Assembly: GCA_003513495.1 (NCBI GenBank)
Contig: DOPM01000029.1
Coordinates: 297,222 to 361,221, forward strand
Length of the DNA: 64,000 nt
DNA from: Desulfosporosinus sp.
GTDB lineage: Bacteria; Bacillota; Desulfitobacteriia; Desulfitobacteriales; Desulfitobacteriaceae
Direction: 5' to 3'
Shown: piece after piece, positions 25,276 to 34,513 of the stretch
Layout of the letters: the number at the start of each line of letters is the position of its first letter
Numbering within the stretch: the first letter of the stretch is position 1
The notes under the pieces: model-generated
Told to the model about the DNA's origin: nothing
Databases searched by the model: none
The model's input: the letters and a program-made list of their open reading frames with translations, nothing else
Position numbers and translations under genes: made by a program

Positions 25276-26396
25276 TTAAACGTAACACCTTTGCAACGAA
25301 ACCGGGAAAGATCGAGGAAATAAATTATCTTAGAGGGTTTGGAGTTTTAGCAGTCATCGCTATCCACACGACAGGCTACTTTACTGTCATTAAGGAATTT
25401 AACTCCTTAGTCCTATTGACCTTATGGACAGATGTCTTTTCGCAGTTTGCGGTACCCTTATTTATTCTAATTTCGGGATTTGTTTTAGCTAAGAATTATA
25501 GAAATGACTTTCCGTTAATCGATTTTTATAAAAAAAGGATCCGCTCAATTATCCCTCAATACCTATTATTCTCGGTTTTATATACAGCCTTTAACAATTG
25601 GGCTGCTATGAAAGCTAGCTCACTCAGTACAAACTTTAAACTTTTGCTTAAGAATATCTGGCATGCCGATGCATCCTACCATCTATGGTTCTTTTTATTA
25701 ATCATTGTATTTTACCTTCTCTATCCGATCATTATAAGACTATATACTTTATTTAAGCAAAGAGACCGGGCAGAACAATTCCTTGCCTTACTTCTGATCC
25801 TGCAGACTCTCTTTATGGTGAGTCTACACACTCCCTATTTAGCAGGTACGAGAGTTAATTTTATTGGTTTTCTTTTTTACTTTGGTCTAGGGATATATAC
25901 CGCGGATCACTATAAACAATTAAAAGAAGGATTTAAGCGACAAACCTCGATTTTATTCACAATGTCCATGGCCTTGACTCTGGGATCAAGCTTTTTTATC
26001 ATTATTGGCTTAACCACAGGCTACCGATATAACACAACACCAGATTATTTTTTTATCGGATCAGAATTAGTCTATCCCATGTTTAGAGTGGTCACCTTCT
26101 TGCTGCTTTATAATGTGGCGAGGTACCTCCTTGAGAAAAAGAAGAGTGTCCTGGCCAAAGTAATGAATAAAATTGGTCAATATTCCTTTGGAATTTACTT
26201 AATCCACATCTTTTTCAACCAATCTGCCATAAAGCTACTTAAGGACTATCAAATTGGCTTTGATGATTGGGTTTTTTACCCAATAGTATACCTGGTGACG
26301 GTAGTTTTAAGCTATTTAAGCGTAAGAGTTATCAGTTTTATGCCCTTTAGTTACTATATAATAGGGTTTCAGAGTCCTAAAAGAACCCTCAAATAA
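25272..26396 (+). CDS. Acyltransferase family 3 membrane protein, second gene
   Basis: A 374-residue relative of the preceding protein with about ten membrane segments. It starts INYLRGFGVLAVIAIHTT, followed by VPLFILISGFVLAKN, the standard acyltransferase-3 layout with a conserved histidine. The two sequences are clearly divergent, so they probably modify different sugars or positions. The ATGA overlap gives translational coupling. The acyl donor and acceptor are unknown. Confidence 0.9.
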   Translation: MIKRNTFATKPGKIEEINYLRGFGVLAVIAIHTTGYFTVIKEFNSLVLLTLWTDVFSQFAVPLFILISGFVLAKNYRNDFPLIDFYKKRIRSIIPQYLLFSVLYTAFNNWAAMKASSLSTNFKLLLKNIWHADASYHLWFFLLIIVFYLLYPIIIRLYTLFKQRDRAEQFLALLLILQTLFMVSLHTPYLAGTRVNFIGFLFYFGLGIYTADHYKQLKEGFKRQTSILFTMSMALTLGSSFFIIIGLTTGYRYNTTPDYFFIGSELVYPMFRVVTFLLLYNVARYLLEKKKSVLAKVMNKIGQYSFGIYLIHIFFNQSAIKLLKDYQIGFDDWVFYPIVYLVTVVLSYLSVRVISFMPFSYYIIGFQSPKRTLK

Positions 26397-26503
26397 AGGG
26401 TTTTACCCTCTTCATTTTGTCAGTGAATATCAAGGAAGCAGCTCTCTTTTCTGTAGTTGTAAAAGCAAGTAAGTTGTAGTAAACTTTAGAACGATAAAGT
26501 ATA

Positions 26504-28411
26504 ATGTTGGGGTTTATCGAGAAAGGGCTGAGCTACGTGTTATTCCGCAAACGAACGTTGGTTTTAATGCTGATTGATGCTATGTTAATCAACTTGGCAG
26601 CTTTCGGCAGTTTTTATTTGCGCTTTGAAGGAGGTATACCCTTAGATTATTATCAGACGTATTATCATACCGCCGTTGGAGGGACTATTTTATATCTGGT
26701 GGTTTTCTACGTCTTTGGGTTATATAATCGCCTTTGGCAATATGCGAGTACAGGGGAGTTACTCTCTATTCTTTATGCTGTAACCGTTGGAACGGGTGGA
26801 ACCGTTGCGGTGGTTTATTTTTATGGCTTATCGAATGCGGACACACTCTCCTATATACGGATGCCCCATACGGCTGCAGTGCTCCTTTGGTTAGCCATGG
26901 TCTTTTTGATTGGGGGGTCGCGGTTTATTTGGCGGATCTTACAGGAAAATGCCTTTGATCGCCATGTCCCGGGCTCGCAAAAACAGGTACTTATTGTTGG
27001 GGCAGGAGATGCCGGCGTATTAGCTGCGCGAGAATTAAAAAACCGTAATTATCGAGATGGACGTCCTATAGGTTTTATCGATGATAATCGTTCAAAACAG
27101 AAATTGCAGTTACTTGGAATTCCAGTTTTAGGTACGAGAATGGATATTGCCCGCGTCGTAAAAGGACACAACATTGATGAAGTTATTATTGCAATGCCTT
27201 CTGCATCAGGGGAATCCGTCCGGGAAATCGTCCAAATCTGTGAAAAATCCGGGGTTGAGCTAAAGATAATGCCCGGCGTCTATGACATTATCAGCGGAGA
27301 TATTAACGTCAATCCGATTCGTCAGGTTCAGGTAGAGGACTTGCTGGGGAGAGACCCAGTTTCCGTTGATCTAGAAGAGGTAGCGGGCTATGTTGCAGGA
27401 GAAACCGTGTTTATTACCGGAGCCGGTGGATCCATAGGCTCGGAAATCTGCCGTCAAATTGCCAGATTTAACCCAGGGAAGCTGGTTCTGCTCGGGCATG
27501 GAGAAAACAGCATTTTTGACATTGAACAAGAGCTGAGATCTGAGCACCCGGGAATTGACTTTATAACAGAGATCTTGGATATCAAAGACCGGGAGAAGGT
27601 CTTCTTAATCTTTAATAGGCATAAGCCAGGTGTCGTCTTCCACGCTGCAGCCCATAAACATGTTCCCTTAATGGAAAGAAATCCTGAAGAAGCCTTAAAG
27701 AATAACGTTGTCGGAACCCAAAACCTGGCAGAGGCAGCGGATTCAGTAAGAGTAAAGACCTTCGTCTCAATCTCAACAGATAAGGCAGTCAACCCAACTA
27801 GTGTTATGGGAGCAACTAAACGAACGGCAGAAATGCTGATTCAAAGCTTAGATCTCCGTTCCCAAACCAAGTTTGTAGCTGTGCGGTTTGGTAATGTTTT
27901 AGGAAGCCGCGGCAGTGTAATTCCTACGTTTAAACGGCAAATTGCTCAAGGTGGTCCGGTGACAGTCACACATCCTGATATGGTACGTTACTTTATGACC
28001 ATTCCTGAAGCGGCCCAGTTAGTGATTCAGGCGGGTGCCATGGGGCGTGGAGGAGAGATCTTCATCTTAGACATGGGGAAACCTGTTAAGATTGTAGATT
28101 TAGCTAAAGACTTAATTAGGCTTTCGGGTTTCGAACCCGATGTTGATATTAAGATACAATTTACGGGGATTCGGCCGGGAGAAAAACTCTATGAGGAATT
28201 GTTGACGGCTGAAGAAGGAGTTACTTCAACGAAACATAGTAGAATCTTTGTTGCTAAACCAAATGGTATTGACATTGAACGTCTAGAAGAATTAACCCAT
28301 ATTGTTCGAGAACGAGGCAGCTTTTTAACTAGAGATGAAGTTATTGAATTGTTACAGACCGTCATTCCAGCCTTCCGTAAGAAGGTAATTAAGGAAGTTG
28401 TTAATCATTAA
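26504..28411 (+). CDS. Membrane-anchored UDP-sugar 4,6-dehydratase (CapD/PglF/WbpM type)
   Basis: A 635-residue protein with four N-terminal membrane segments (residues 15-145), a first Rossmann domain (VGAGDAGVLAARE near 165) and a catalytic SDR domain with TGAGGSIGSEI near 305. The active-site segment is STDKAVNPTSVMGATK, with Met435 replacing the usual tyrosine and Lys439, typical of this long subfamily. It converts UDP-GlcNAc to a 4-keto-6-deoxy sugar, the first step towards bacillosamine- or QuiNAc/FucNAc-type sugars. The ATG has no clear ribosome site and overlaps a TATAAT, so the true start could be slightly downstream. It heads the main sugar-synthesis run. Confidence 0.93.
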   Translation: MLGFIEKGLSYVLFRKRTLVLMLIDAMLINLAAFGSFYLRFEGGIPLDYYQTYYHTAVGGTILYLVVFYVFGLYNRLWQYASTGELLSILYAVTVGTGGTVAVVYFYGLSNADTLSYIRMPHTAAVLLWLAMVFLIGGSRFIWRILQENAFDRHVPGSQKQVLIVGAGDAGVLAARELKNRNYRDGRPIGFIDDNRSKQKLQLLGIPVLGTRMDIARVVKGHNIDEVIIAMPSASGESVREIVQICEKSGVELKIMPGVYDIISGDINVNPIRQVQVEDLLGRDPVSVDLEEVAGYVAGETVFITGAGGSIGSEICRQIARFNPGKLVLLGHGENSIFDIEQELRSEHPGIDFITEILDIKDREKVFLIFNRHKPGVVFHAAAHKHVPLMERNPEEALKNNVVGTQNLAEAADSVRVKTFVSISTDKAVNPTSVMGATKRTAEMLIQSLDLRSQTKFVAVRFGNVLGSRGSVIPTFKRQIAQGGPVTVTHPDMVRYFMTIPEAAQLVIQAGAMGRGGEIFILDMGKPVKIVDLAKDLIRLSGFEPDVDIKIQFTGIRPGEKLYEELLTAEEGVTSTKHSRIFVAKPNGIDIERLEELTHIVRERGSFLTRDEVIELLQTVIPAFRKKVIKEVVNH

Positions 28412-28425
28412 GGAGGAAATCAGAG

Positions 28426-29781
28426 ATGATCACTGTTCAGAACGTAATAACCGACGAAGATATTGTGGCCAAGACGCTTAAAGGAAAAATAGAAAACCAC
28501 GAAGCAAAAATTGGGGTTATTGGATTAGGATATGTAGGACTTCCCTTAGCCGTAGAAAAAGGGAAGGTCGGATTCCCTGTGCTGGGGTTTGACATTAACC
28601 CAGCCCGAGTTGGTCAGGTTAATGCAGCAGACAACTATATCGGAGATGTCAAAGATGAAGACCTCAAGGAAATCGTGCAAAAGGGTTTACTAATTGCAAC
28701 CACAGATTTCTCCCGGCTGGCAGAATGTGATGTTGTGATCATTTGTGTACCCACACCATTAACTATTACCCGTGACCCAGATATTTCCTATATGCAAGCA
28801 TCTGCAGAAGAGATCAGTAAATATCTTCGTCCTGGACAGATTATCACCTTAGAAAGCACAACCTATCCAGGCACTACAGAGCAAGTTATTCTGCCCTTAT
28901 TAGAAAAAACAGGGCTTAAAGTTGGACGGGACTTCTTTCTAGCCTTCTCGCCAGAGCGGGTTGATCCAGGTAACAAACGTTTCAGTACGAAAAACACTTC
29001 TAAAGTAGTAGGCGGTATGACGCCAACATGCTTAGAAATTGCCTATGCCCTCTACACTCAAACCATTACAAACGTCGTCCCTGTATCCTCACCCGCTGCT
29101 GCTGAGTTGACCAAAGTCTTCGAAAACACCTACCGAGCAGTCAACATCGCCATGGTCAATGAACTAATGATGCTCTGCGACCGTATGGGAATCGACATCT
29201 GGGAAGTGGTTGAAGCAGCAGGAACAAAACCCTTCGGAATCCAAACCTTTTATCCCGGACCGGGGGTTGGAGGACACTGTATTCCTATTGATCCCTTCTA
29301 CCTTACCTGGAAGGCCCGAGAATATGATTTCCACACTCGTTTCATAGAACTTGCTGGGGAAATCAATGTTGAGGTTTCCTATTATGTTATCAACAAAGTG
29401 GTGCGTGCCTTAAATAGCGTTAACAAGAGCCTAAAGGATGCTAAGATCTTTGTTCTTGGGGTAGCCTACAAAAAGGACATAGACGACATGCGGGAATCAC
29501 CAGCCCTCAAAATCATCGAACTCTTACGCAAGCAAGGGGCCAATATCACCTATCATGACCCCTACATCCCAGTTATTGAACCACACGGTGGAAGTACAAT
29601 TCACCTGGAAAGTGTACCGCTGACAGATGAGGTCTTAGAGACCGCAGATGCAGTATTAATCCTGACTGATCACACTGCTGTGGATTATGAACGGGTAGTT
29701 GAGAAAGCCAAGCTTGTTGTAGATACACGTAATGCCACCAAAGATGTCCTTAGAAATCGTGAAAAGATCGCTAAAATCTAA
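28426..29781 (+). CDS. wbpA: UDP-N-acetylglucosamine 6-dehydrogenase (WbpA type)
   Basis: A 451-residue nucleotide-sugar dehydrogenase: the NAD-binding GVIGLGYVGLPLAVEK near residue 33, STTYPGTTE, SPERVDPGN, and the catalytic Cys285 in GVGGHCIPIDP. It oxidises the C6 hydroxyl of UDP-GlcNAc to the uronic acid with two NAD. The phrasing of the SPERVDPGN and TKNTSKVVGG segments fits WbpA better than WecC or WbpO. It follows the dehydratase by 14 nt with AAGGAGG. With the wbpB, wbpD and wbpE homologues downstream it begins the diacetamido-uronic acid pathway. Confidence 0.9.
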   Translation: MITVQNVITDEDIVAKTLKGKIENHEAKIGVIGLGYVGLPLAVEKGKVGFPVLGFDINPARVGQVNAADNYIGDVKDEDLKEIVQKGLLIATTDFSRLAECDVVIICVPTPLTITRDPDISYMQASAEEISKYLRPGQIITLESTTYPGTTEQVILPLLEKTGLKVGRDFFLAFSPERVDPGNKRFSTKNTSKVVGGMTPTCLEIAYALYTQTITNVVPVSSPAAAELTKVFENTYRAVNIAMVNELMMLCDRMGIDIWEVVEAAGTKPFGIQTFYPGPGVGGHCIPIDPFYLTWKAREYDFHTRFIELAGEINVEVSYYVINKVVRALNSVNKSLKDAKIFVLGVAYKKDIDDMRESPALKIIELLRKQGANITYHDPYIPVIEPHGGSTIHLESVPLTDEVLETADAVLILTDHTAVDYERVVEKAKLVVDTRNATKDVLRNREKIAKI

Positions 29782-29786
29782 GGGGA

Positions 29787-29920
29787 CTCGTGTGTCAGGG
29801 GGACGGTCCTTTTGACACGCTTTGAGAGTGTGTCAGGGGGACGGTCCTTTTTGACACACTTTAGAAGGGTGTGACAAAGGGACGGTTCTCTGTCAACTTC
29901 GAGAACCGTCCCCTTGTCAG
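29787..29920. repeat. Cluster of three repeat-A units
   Basis: Two direct copies of GTGTCAGGGGGACGGTCCTT each run into TTGACAC (29791-29820 and 29829-29859). A third unit forms a near-perfect 19-bp stem, TGACAAAGGGACGGTTCTC against GAGAACCGTCCCCTTGTCA (29872-29920). It separates wbpA from wbpB and may act as a processing or partial termination site. Confidence 0.85.
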
Positions 29921-29956
29921 TGTTGAAATAACAAAGGAAAGAGTGGTTGTATTAAG

Positions 29957-31003
29957 ATGAACGGAGAAAACAAAATTCGGTTTGCAATTATAGGATGTGG
30001 ACGGATTGCCCCAAAACATGCGGAATCTATTGTTGCGCTACCTGAGGCAGAATTAGTTGCAGTATGTGATATCGTACCAGAACTAGCCCAAGCCTTTGCT
30101 GATAAATATGGCGCAGTGCCCTATACAGATTATAAGGAAATGCTAAAACGGACGGACATCGATGTCGTTACCATCGCCACTTCCAGCGGCATACACGCTG
30201 AAATCGGAATTGCAGCAGCTGAAGCAGGGAAGCATATTTTAGTAGAAAAGCCAATGGCAATGACCCTGAAAACAGCGGATGCTATGATCGCGGCCTGCCG
30301 TAAAGCAGGGGTAAAATTAGGGGTTATTCATCAAAATCGGTTTAATGAATCTATAAAACTCCTTCGCAAGGCTGTAGAGGATGGACGTTTTGGAAAACTG
30401 ACCCATGGACAAGCTACTGTGCGCTGGAACCGGAACGATAACTATTATACTCAAGCGCCTTGGCGTGGGACAAAGCTTCACGATGGCGGAGTGCTCATGA
30501 ATCAATCCATACATAATATTGATCTCCTGCAGTGGACCTTTGGACCGGTTGAATCTGTTTTTGGATATACTGAGACCTTTATGCGCAAAATTGAAATGGA
30601 AGATATGGGAGCAGCTGTAATCAAGTTTAAAAGCGGTGCCATCGGAATCATTGAGGCTGCCTCAACTATTTATCCAACCAACATTGAAGAGACCTTGAAC
30701 GTTTTCGGTGAAACCGGGTCCGTCATTGTCGGCGGAATCGCCGTCAACCGCATAGAAGTTTGGGAGTTCCCGGACAGCGTCGAAGAAAAAGCGGAGATTT
30801 TTGCGAGCCAGGCAGGGGATCCGCCAAACGTATACGGTTTTGGACATCGAGAAATAATCGCTGATATGATACAGGCGATACGAGAAGATAGAACACCGGC
30901 TATTCCTGGAGAAGAGGGACGAAAGGCTTTGGAAATTATTCTGGCAATTTATAAATGTCAGGAGACCAAGGAGCCGATTGTGTTTCCTTTAGAGGAGGAG
31001 TAA
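29957..31003 (+). CDS. wbpB: UDP-GlcNAcA 3-dehydrogenase (WbpB-like Gfo/Idh/MocA oxidoreductase)
   Basis: A 348-residue Gfo/Idh/MocA protein: the Rossmann motif IGCGRIAPKHAES near residue 11, the EKPMAM motif near 96, and HQNRFN near 124. In the Wbp pathway this step oxidises C3 of UDP-GlcNAcA to a 3-keto sugar. The assignment rests on the family plus position between wbpA- and wbpD/wbpE-like genes. The ribosome site is weak, and the repeat-A cluster lies just upstream. Confidence 0.85.
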   Translation: MNGENKIRFAIIGCGRIAPKHAESIVALPEAELVAVCDIVPELAQAFADKYGAVPYTDYKEMLKRTDIDVVTIATSSGIHAEIGIAAAEAGKHILVEKPMAMTLKTADAMIAACRKAGVKLGVIHQNRFNESIKLLRKAVEDGRFGKLTHGQATVRWNRNDNYYTQAPWRGTKLHDGGVLMNQSIHNIDLLQWTFGPVESVFGYTETFMRKIEMEDMGAAVIKFKSGAIGIIEAASTIYPTNIEETLNVFGETGSVIVGGIAVNRIEVWEFPDSVEEKAEIFASQAGDPPNVYGFGHREIIADMIQAIREDRTPAIPGEEGRKALEIILAIYKCQETKEPIVFPLEEE

Positions 31004-31008
31004 AAATA

Positions 31009-31854
31009 ATGACTCATCATTTAATAGCCACCAGTGCAACTGTGCCGGAAAGCGTTAAGATTGGACCGTTTTGCGTAATTGGAGAAAATGTCGTGCTCGG
31101 AGAAAATGTGATCTTGGGAGTCGGCTGTGTCCTTGGAGACGGAGCCAAAGTTGGAGCCGGAAGTGTGCTTGGCAACTATATCAGTATTGGTCAAGGGACT
31201 GAAATAGGGCTTCAAACCCGCATAGGGGATCACACCACGATTTACCCGCAAGCTATTCTTGGCGAGAACGGATTTATTGGCAGTAACTCCTCGATTGGCC
31301 GTTTACCGAAGGCATCCGCAACGAGTACTGTTAAAGCTCAGAACGATTTACCTCCTCTTCAAATGGGGAATGGGTATACTATAGGCTGCTCTGCAGTCCT
31401 CTATGCCGGGACAAATTATGCAGATAAAGCATTTATCGGGGACGGAGCGGTTGTCCGTGAGAGATGTTCAATAGGGCAGAACGTAGTAATCGGCAGTGGA
31501 GTCGTAGTAGAAAATGATACAAAGATTGGCGAATTCACCAAGATTCAGACAGGTTCCTATATCACTGCCTATATGGAGATCGAAGAACAAGTATTTATAG
31601 CTCCCATGGTCACGACAACAAATGATAATTATATGGGGCGCACCGAAAAACGTTTCAAATCAATCAAAGGTGCCACGATCCAACGAGGGGCCCGTATTGG
31701 GGGAGGGGCAATCCTCTTGCCAGGCGTGAAAGTAGCACCGGAAACCTTCGTAGCAGCAGGGGCTTTAGTCAGCAAAGACACCACCGAAAAACGGGTCATC
31801 AAAGGGTTCCCGGCAAAAGACCTCCGAGCAGTTCCGGAAGAGGAACTCCTCTAG
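31009..31854 (+). CDS. wbpD: Hexapeptide-repeat acetyltransferase (WbpD-like, longer)
   Basis: A 281-residue left-handed beta-helix protein with two blocks of hexapeptide repeats. The C-terminal block with TNDNYMGR and IGGGAILLPGVKV is the acetyl-CoA-dependent sugar N-acetyltransferase type. WbpD acetylates the 3-amino group of UDP-GlcNAc(3NH2)A. At 281 residues it is about 90 longer than WbpD of Pseudomonas because of an extra N-terminal repeat block. AGGAGGAG before the ATG at 31009 sets the start, 5 nt after wbpB. It is the only sugar acetyltransferase of this fold in the locus and might also serve the second aminotransferase. Confidence 0.8.
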   Translation: MTHHLIATSATVPESVKIGPFCVIGENVVLGENVILGVGCVLGDGAKVGAGSVLGNYISIGQGTEIGLQTRIGDHTTIYPQAILGENGFIGSNSSIGRLPKASATSTVKAQNDLPPLQMGNGYTIGCSAVLYAGTNYADKAFIGDGAVVRERCSIGQNVVIGSGVVVENDTKIGEFTKIQTGSYITAYMEIEEQVFIAPMVTTTNDNYMGRTEKRFKSIKGATIQRGARIGGGAILLPGVKVAPETFVAAGALVSKDTTEKRVIKGFPAKDLRAVPEEELL

Positions 31855-31945
31855 GAAGAGAGCCCAGAGGTTGGCGTAATAGCTTCAACATCCAGCGAGC
31901 AAGTGAAAGGAACCCAAATGAAGCAAAAGAAAGGATCGATTAAAG

Positions 31946-33043
31946 ATGAGTATTCCTCTTTTGGATCTGAAGGCTCAGTATTTGACGATTAAAGATGAAA
32001 TAGACCAGGCCATTTTTGATGTGCTTGATTCCTCGGTTTATATTTTAGGACCACAGATGAAGGCTTTAGAGAAAGAAATAGCTGCTTTTTGCGGTACAGA
32101 GGAGGCTGTTGCTGTTGCCAATGGTACGGACGCCTTAGTCCTGACTCTTAAAGCTTTCGGCATCGGACCGGGGGATGAAGTGATCACGACTCCCTTCACG
32201 TTCTTTGCCTCGGCAGAAACCATTGCGATGGTTGGAGCTAAACCCGTGTTTGTAGATATTGACCCTGTAACTCTTAACATGGATCTAAATCAACTACAGG
32301 ATAAAATTACTCCCCAGACAAAAGCAATTATTCCAGTACATATTTTCGGACAGATGGTGGATGTTGAAAGAGTCATGGAAATTGCTGCACGCCATGATTT
32401 GAAGGTCATTGAGGATGCTGCTCAAGCAATCGGAGCTGAGTATCGCGGTAAAAAAGCGGGCTCCCTTGGACATGCTGCAACTTTTAGCTTCTTTCCGACC
32501 AAAAATTTAGGAGCTTATGGGGACGCGGGAATGATTGTCACCAACGATAAGAGCCTGGCCGCCCACCTGCGGATGCTACGTTTTCATGGCTGTCAAACGA
32601 AATATTACCACGAAGAAATTGGCTACAATAGCCGTCTTGATGAAATGCAAGCAGCAATTTTACGTGTGAAGTTAAGATATTTGGATCAATGGAATGAAGG
32701 CCGCCGAGAAAAGGCTAAGCTCTATGATCAACTCCTTGCCGATACTAAGATTCAGCTGCCCGGTCGGGATCCCTTGGCAACTCCCATCTATCACTTATAT
32801 GTCCTTCGAACCGACGAACGTAGTGCTCTAATGGAACATCTAAAGGCTGGCGGTGTGGCGAATGCCATCTATTATCCTGTTCCCCTACATTTACAAAGGG
32901 CTTTTCGTAGCCTTGGCTATAAAGTCGGAGATTTCCCTGTAGCAGAAAAAGCTTGCGAACAAGCGCTAGCTATCCCTTGTTACCCTGAATTGAGCCTCGA
33001 ACAACAACATGAAATTGCAGCCTTAGTGAAATCAGTCAGCTAA
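31946..33043 (+). CDS. wbpE: UDP-3-keto-GlcNAcA aminotransferase (WbpE-like, DegT family)
   Basis: A 365-residue PLP enzyme of the DegT/DnrJ/EryC1/StrS family. The PLP lysine is Lys186 in FPTKNLGAYGD, and the family start LLDLKAQYLTIKDEI is intact. WbpE puts an amino group on C3 of the 3-keto sugar. The phrasing FPTKNLGAYGDAG, together with the wbpA-B-D order upstream, supports WbpE over 4-aminotransferases. It is 91 nt after wbpD. The second DegT protein (45368) is only distantly similar. Confidence 0.88.
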   Translation: MSIPLLDLKAQYLTIKDEIDQAIFDVLDSSVYILGPQMKALEKEIAAFCGTEEAVAVANGTDALVLTLKAFGIGPGDEVITTPFTFFASAETIAMVGAKPVFVDIDPVTLNMDLNQLQDKITPQTKAIIPVHIFGQMVDVERVMEIAARHDLKVIEDAAQAIGAEYRGKKAGSLGHAATFSFFPTKNLGAYGDAGMIVTNDKSLAAHLRMLRFHGCQTKYYHEEIGYNSRLDEMQAAILRVKLRYLDQWNEGRREKAKLYDQLLADTKIQLPGRDPLATPIYHLYVLRTDERSALMEHLKAGGVANAIYYPVPLHLQRAFRSLGYKVGDFPVAEKACEQALAIPCYPELSLEQQHEIAALVKSVS

Positions 33044-33175
33044 AGTTGAACATTGAGACTTTGAAGACTATTTACAGGAGGCTTTCGTCGCCGAAGCAGA
33101 CTTGGAACATCTACTTCAAGAAGGGTGGAGTTTTCGTAGTAAATTAGGTAGCAGACAGACGAGGAGGAGAGAAAT

Positions 33176-34513
33176 TTGCTCTGGAATACAGGGATTACTA
33201 GTACTAACCGGAATAAGCTGCTGCTCATATGCGGGATTCTGTTATCCGCTATGCTTTTGCCTTCGCTAGAAATCCATCCAAGTTTACCCCGGGTTCGTTT
33301 GGATGATGCCCTTATTTTTGGGGCTTTTGCAATCAATTTGCTCCTCCGGTTAACACGCCGTTTCCATTCGTTTACGGAGGATAGTTTTGGTTCTAACCAA
33401 TATAGTGTGAAGGAAGGCTTGAGGTCAGTAACCAAGGTTTTTTTGCTTTTTTTCGTGTCTATCATAATATCAAATCTCTTTGCCGTACTTTTCCTAGAGG
33501 GGTCCTTTGGCTTTCGAGATGTCATGGAAGGGGTCACCCTAGCCAAATATTTTCTGGCGATTACCTTAGCCCTTTCTCTAGATTTACAGCAAGGTGAGTT
33601 CGATGTATTACGGAATACATTTTTGGTGGGGTTAGGGTTTATTTTGTTGCTTTCGTGGGGACAATTTCTAAATCTGGCCAATGTCAATGCATGGCTTACT
33701 CCCTTTTTTGCTCAATCTCACTTGGATAACTTGGTGAATGCGAATCCGCCTCGAGTTTTAGGGACCTTTGACAACCCAAATGTCATGGGTATTGTGTCTG
33801 TTATAATGATGACCCTGTTTGTAACTTGGTTTTATTTCCGTAATAATGATCGACTGCAAGGGGTAATTTTATTTATCTTGATAGGGCTGACCTTAAAACA
33901 AACCTTTATGACGATTTCGCGAACCGCTCTTTTAGCGACGGCTACAGTCTTAGTCTTCCTAAGCATTTGGGCATTTTTCAAAGTTTACTGGAAAAAGCGA
34001 ATTCTTTTAAAGGTAGGGGTTCTCTTCCTGTTAACTCTAACACTGTTCTTCACCTCGCCGCGAGACTTTGTGTCTCGAATAAGTGAAGCGACTAACCTTG
34101 AGGAGAGTACATCTGCTCAAGGACATCTCCTGCGCATGGGAAGTGCCTTTGAATTTATCGAACAATCTCCCATTTTAGGTTGGGGAACGGCCAAAGACAC
34201 TATGACGACTCTTGTCGATAATGAATACGCCTTAGTGACCCGTCGTTATGGAGTTATTGGATTGGCCTTTTATCTCTGGTTATTTATCCGACCAACAAAA
34301 GCAGCCTTGAGGAGGGTTAGTTTCTTTAATTCCTATGCCTCCGACCCAAGGATAAGAGAAAATAAGACTCTCCTTTCCATTGCCTTTGTGGCTGCAACTC
34401 TTGCGATTATGGTTTACAACATTACGGCTGGGGCTTTCTATAATCTTCAGTTAATGACCCTAATAGCTCTTTACATGGGCCTAATCTATAGAATAGAAGG
34501 GGAAAACGATTGA
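33176..34513 (+). CDS. O-antigen ligase/polymerase-type membrane protein
   Basis: A 445-residue protein with about ten to eleven membrane segments and a large extracytoplasmic loop near residues 300-350 containing HLLRMGSAFEFIEQSPILGWG, a pattern of Wzy/WaaL-like proteins. It probably polymerises repeat units or ligates the finished chain on the outer face of the membrane. The start is TTG at 33176 with GAGGAGGAG five bases upstream. It overlaps the next gene by 4 nt. A second protein of this class lies at 41456. Confidence 0.85.
   Translation: MLWNTGITSTNRNKLLLICGILLSAMLLPSLEIHPSLPRVRLDDALIFGAFAINLLLRLTRRFHSFTEDSFGSNQYSVKEGLRSVTKVFLLFFVSIIISNLFAVLFLEGSFGFRDVMEGVTLAKYFLAITLALSLDLQQGEFDVLRNTFLVGLGFILLLSWGQFLNLANVNAWLTPFFAQSHLDNLVNANPPRVLGTFDNPNVMGIVSVIMMTLFVTWFYFRNNDRLQGVILFILIGLTLKQTFMTISRTALLATATVLVFLSIWAFFKVYWKKRILLKVGVLFLLTLTLFFTSPRDFVSRISEATNLEESTSAQGHLLRMGSAFEFIEQSPILGWGTAKDTMTTLVDNEYALVTRRYGVIGLAFYLWLFIRPTKAALRRVSFFNSYASDPRIRENKTLLSIAFVAATLAIMVYNITAGAFYNLQLMTLIALYMGLIYRIEGEND

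Noticed and set aside
33044..33175. Short frame with EAFVAEADLEHLLQEGW before the polymerase gene
   Set aside because: It has no start codon with a ribosome site and runs out of frame into the next gene. It may be a decayed tail but cannot be supported.
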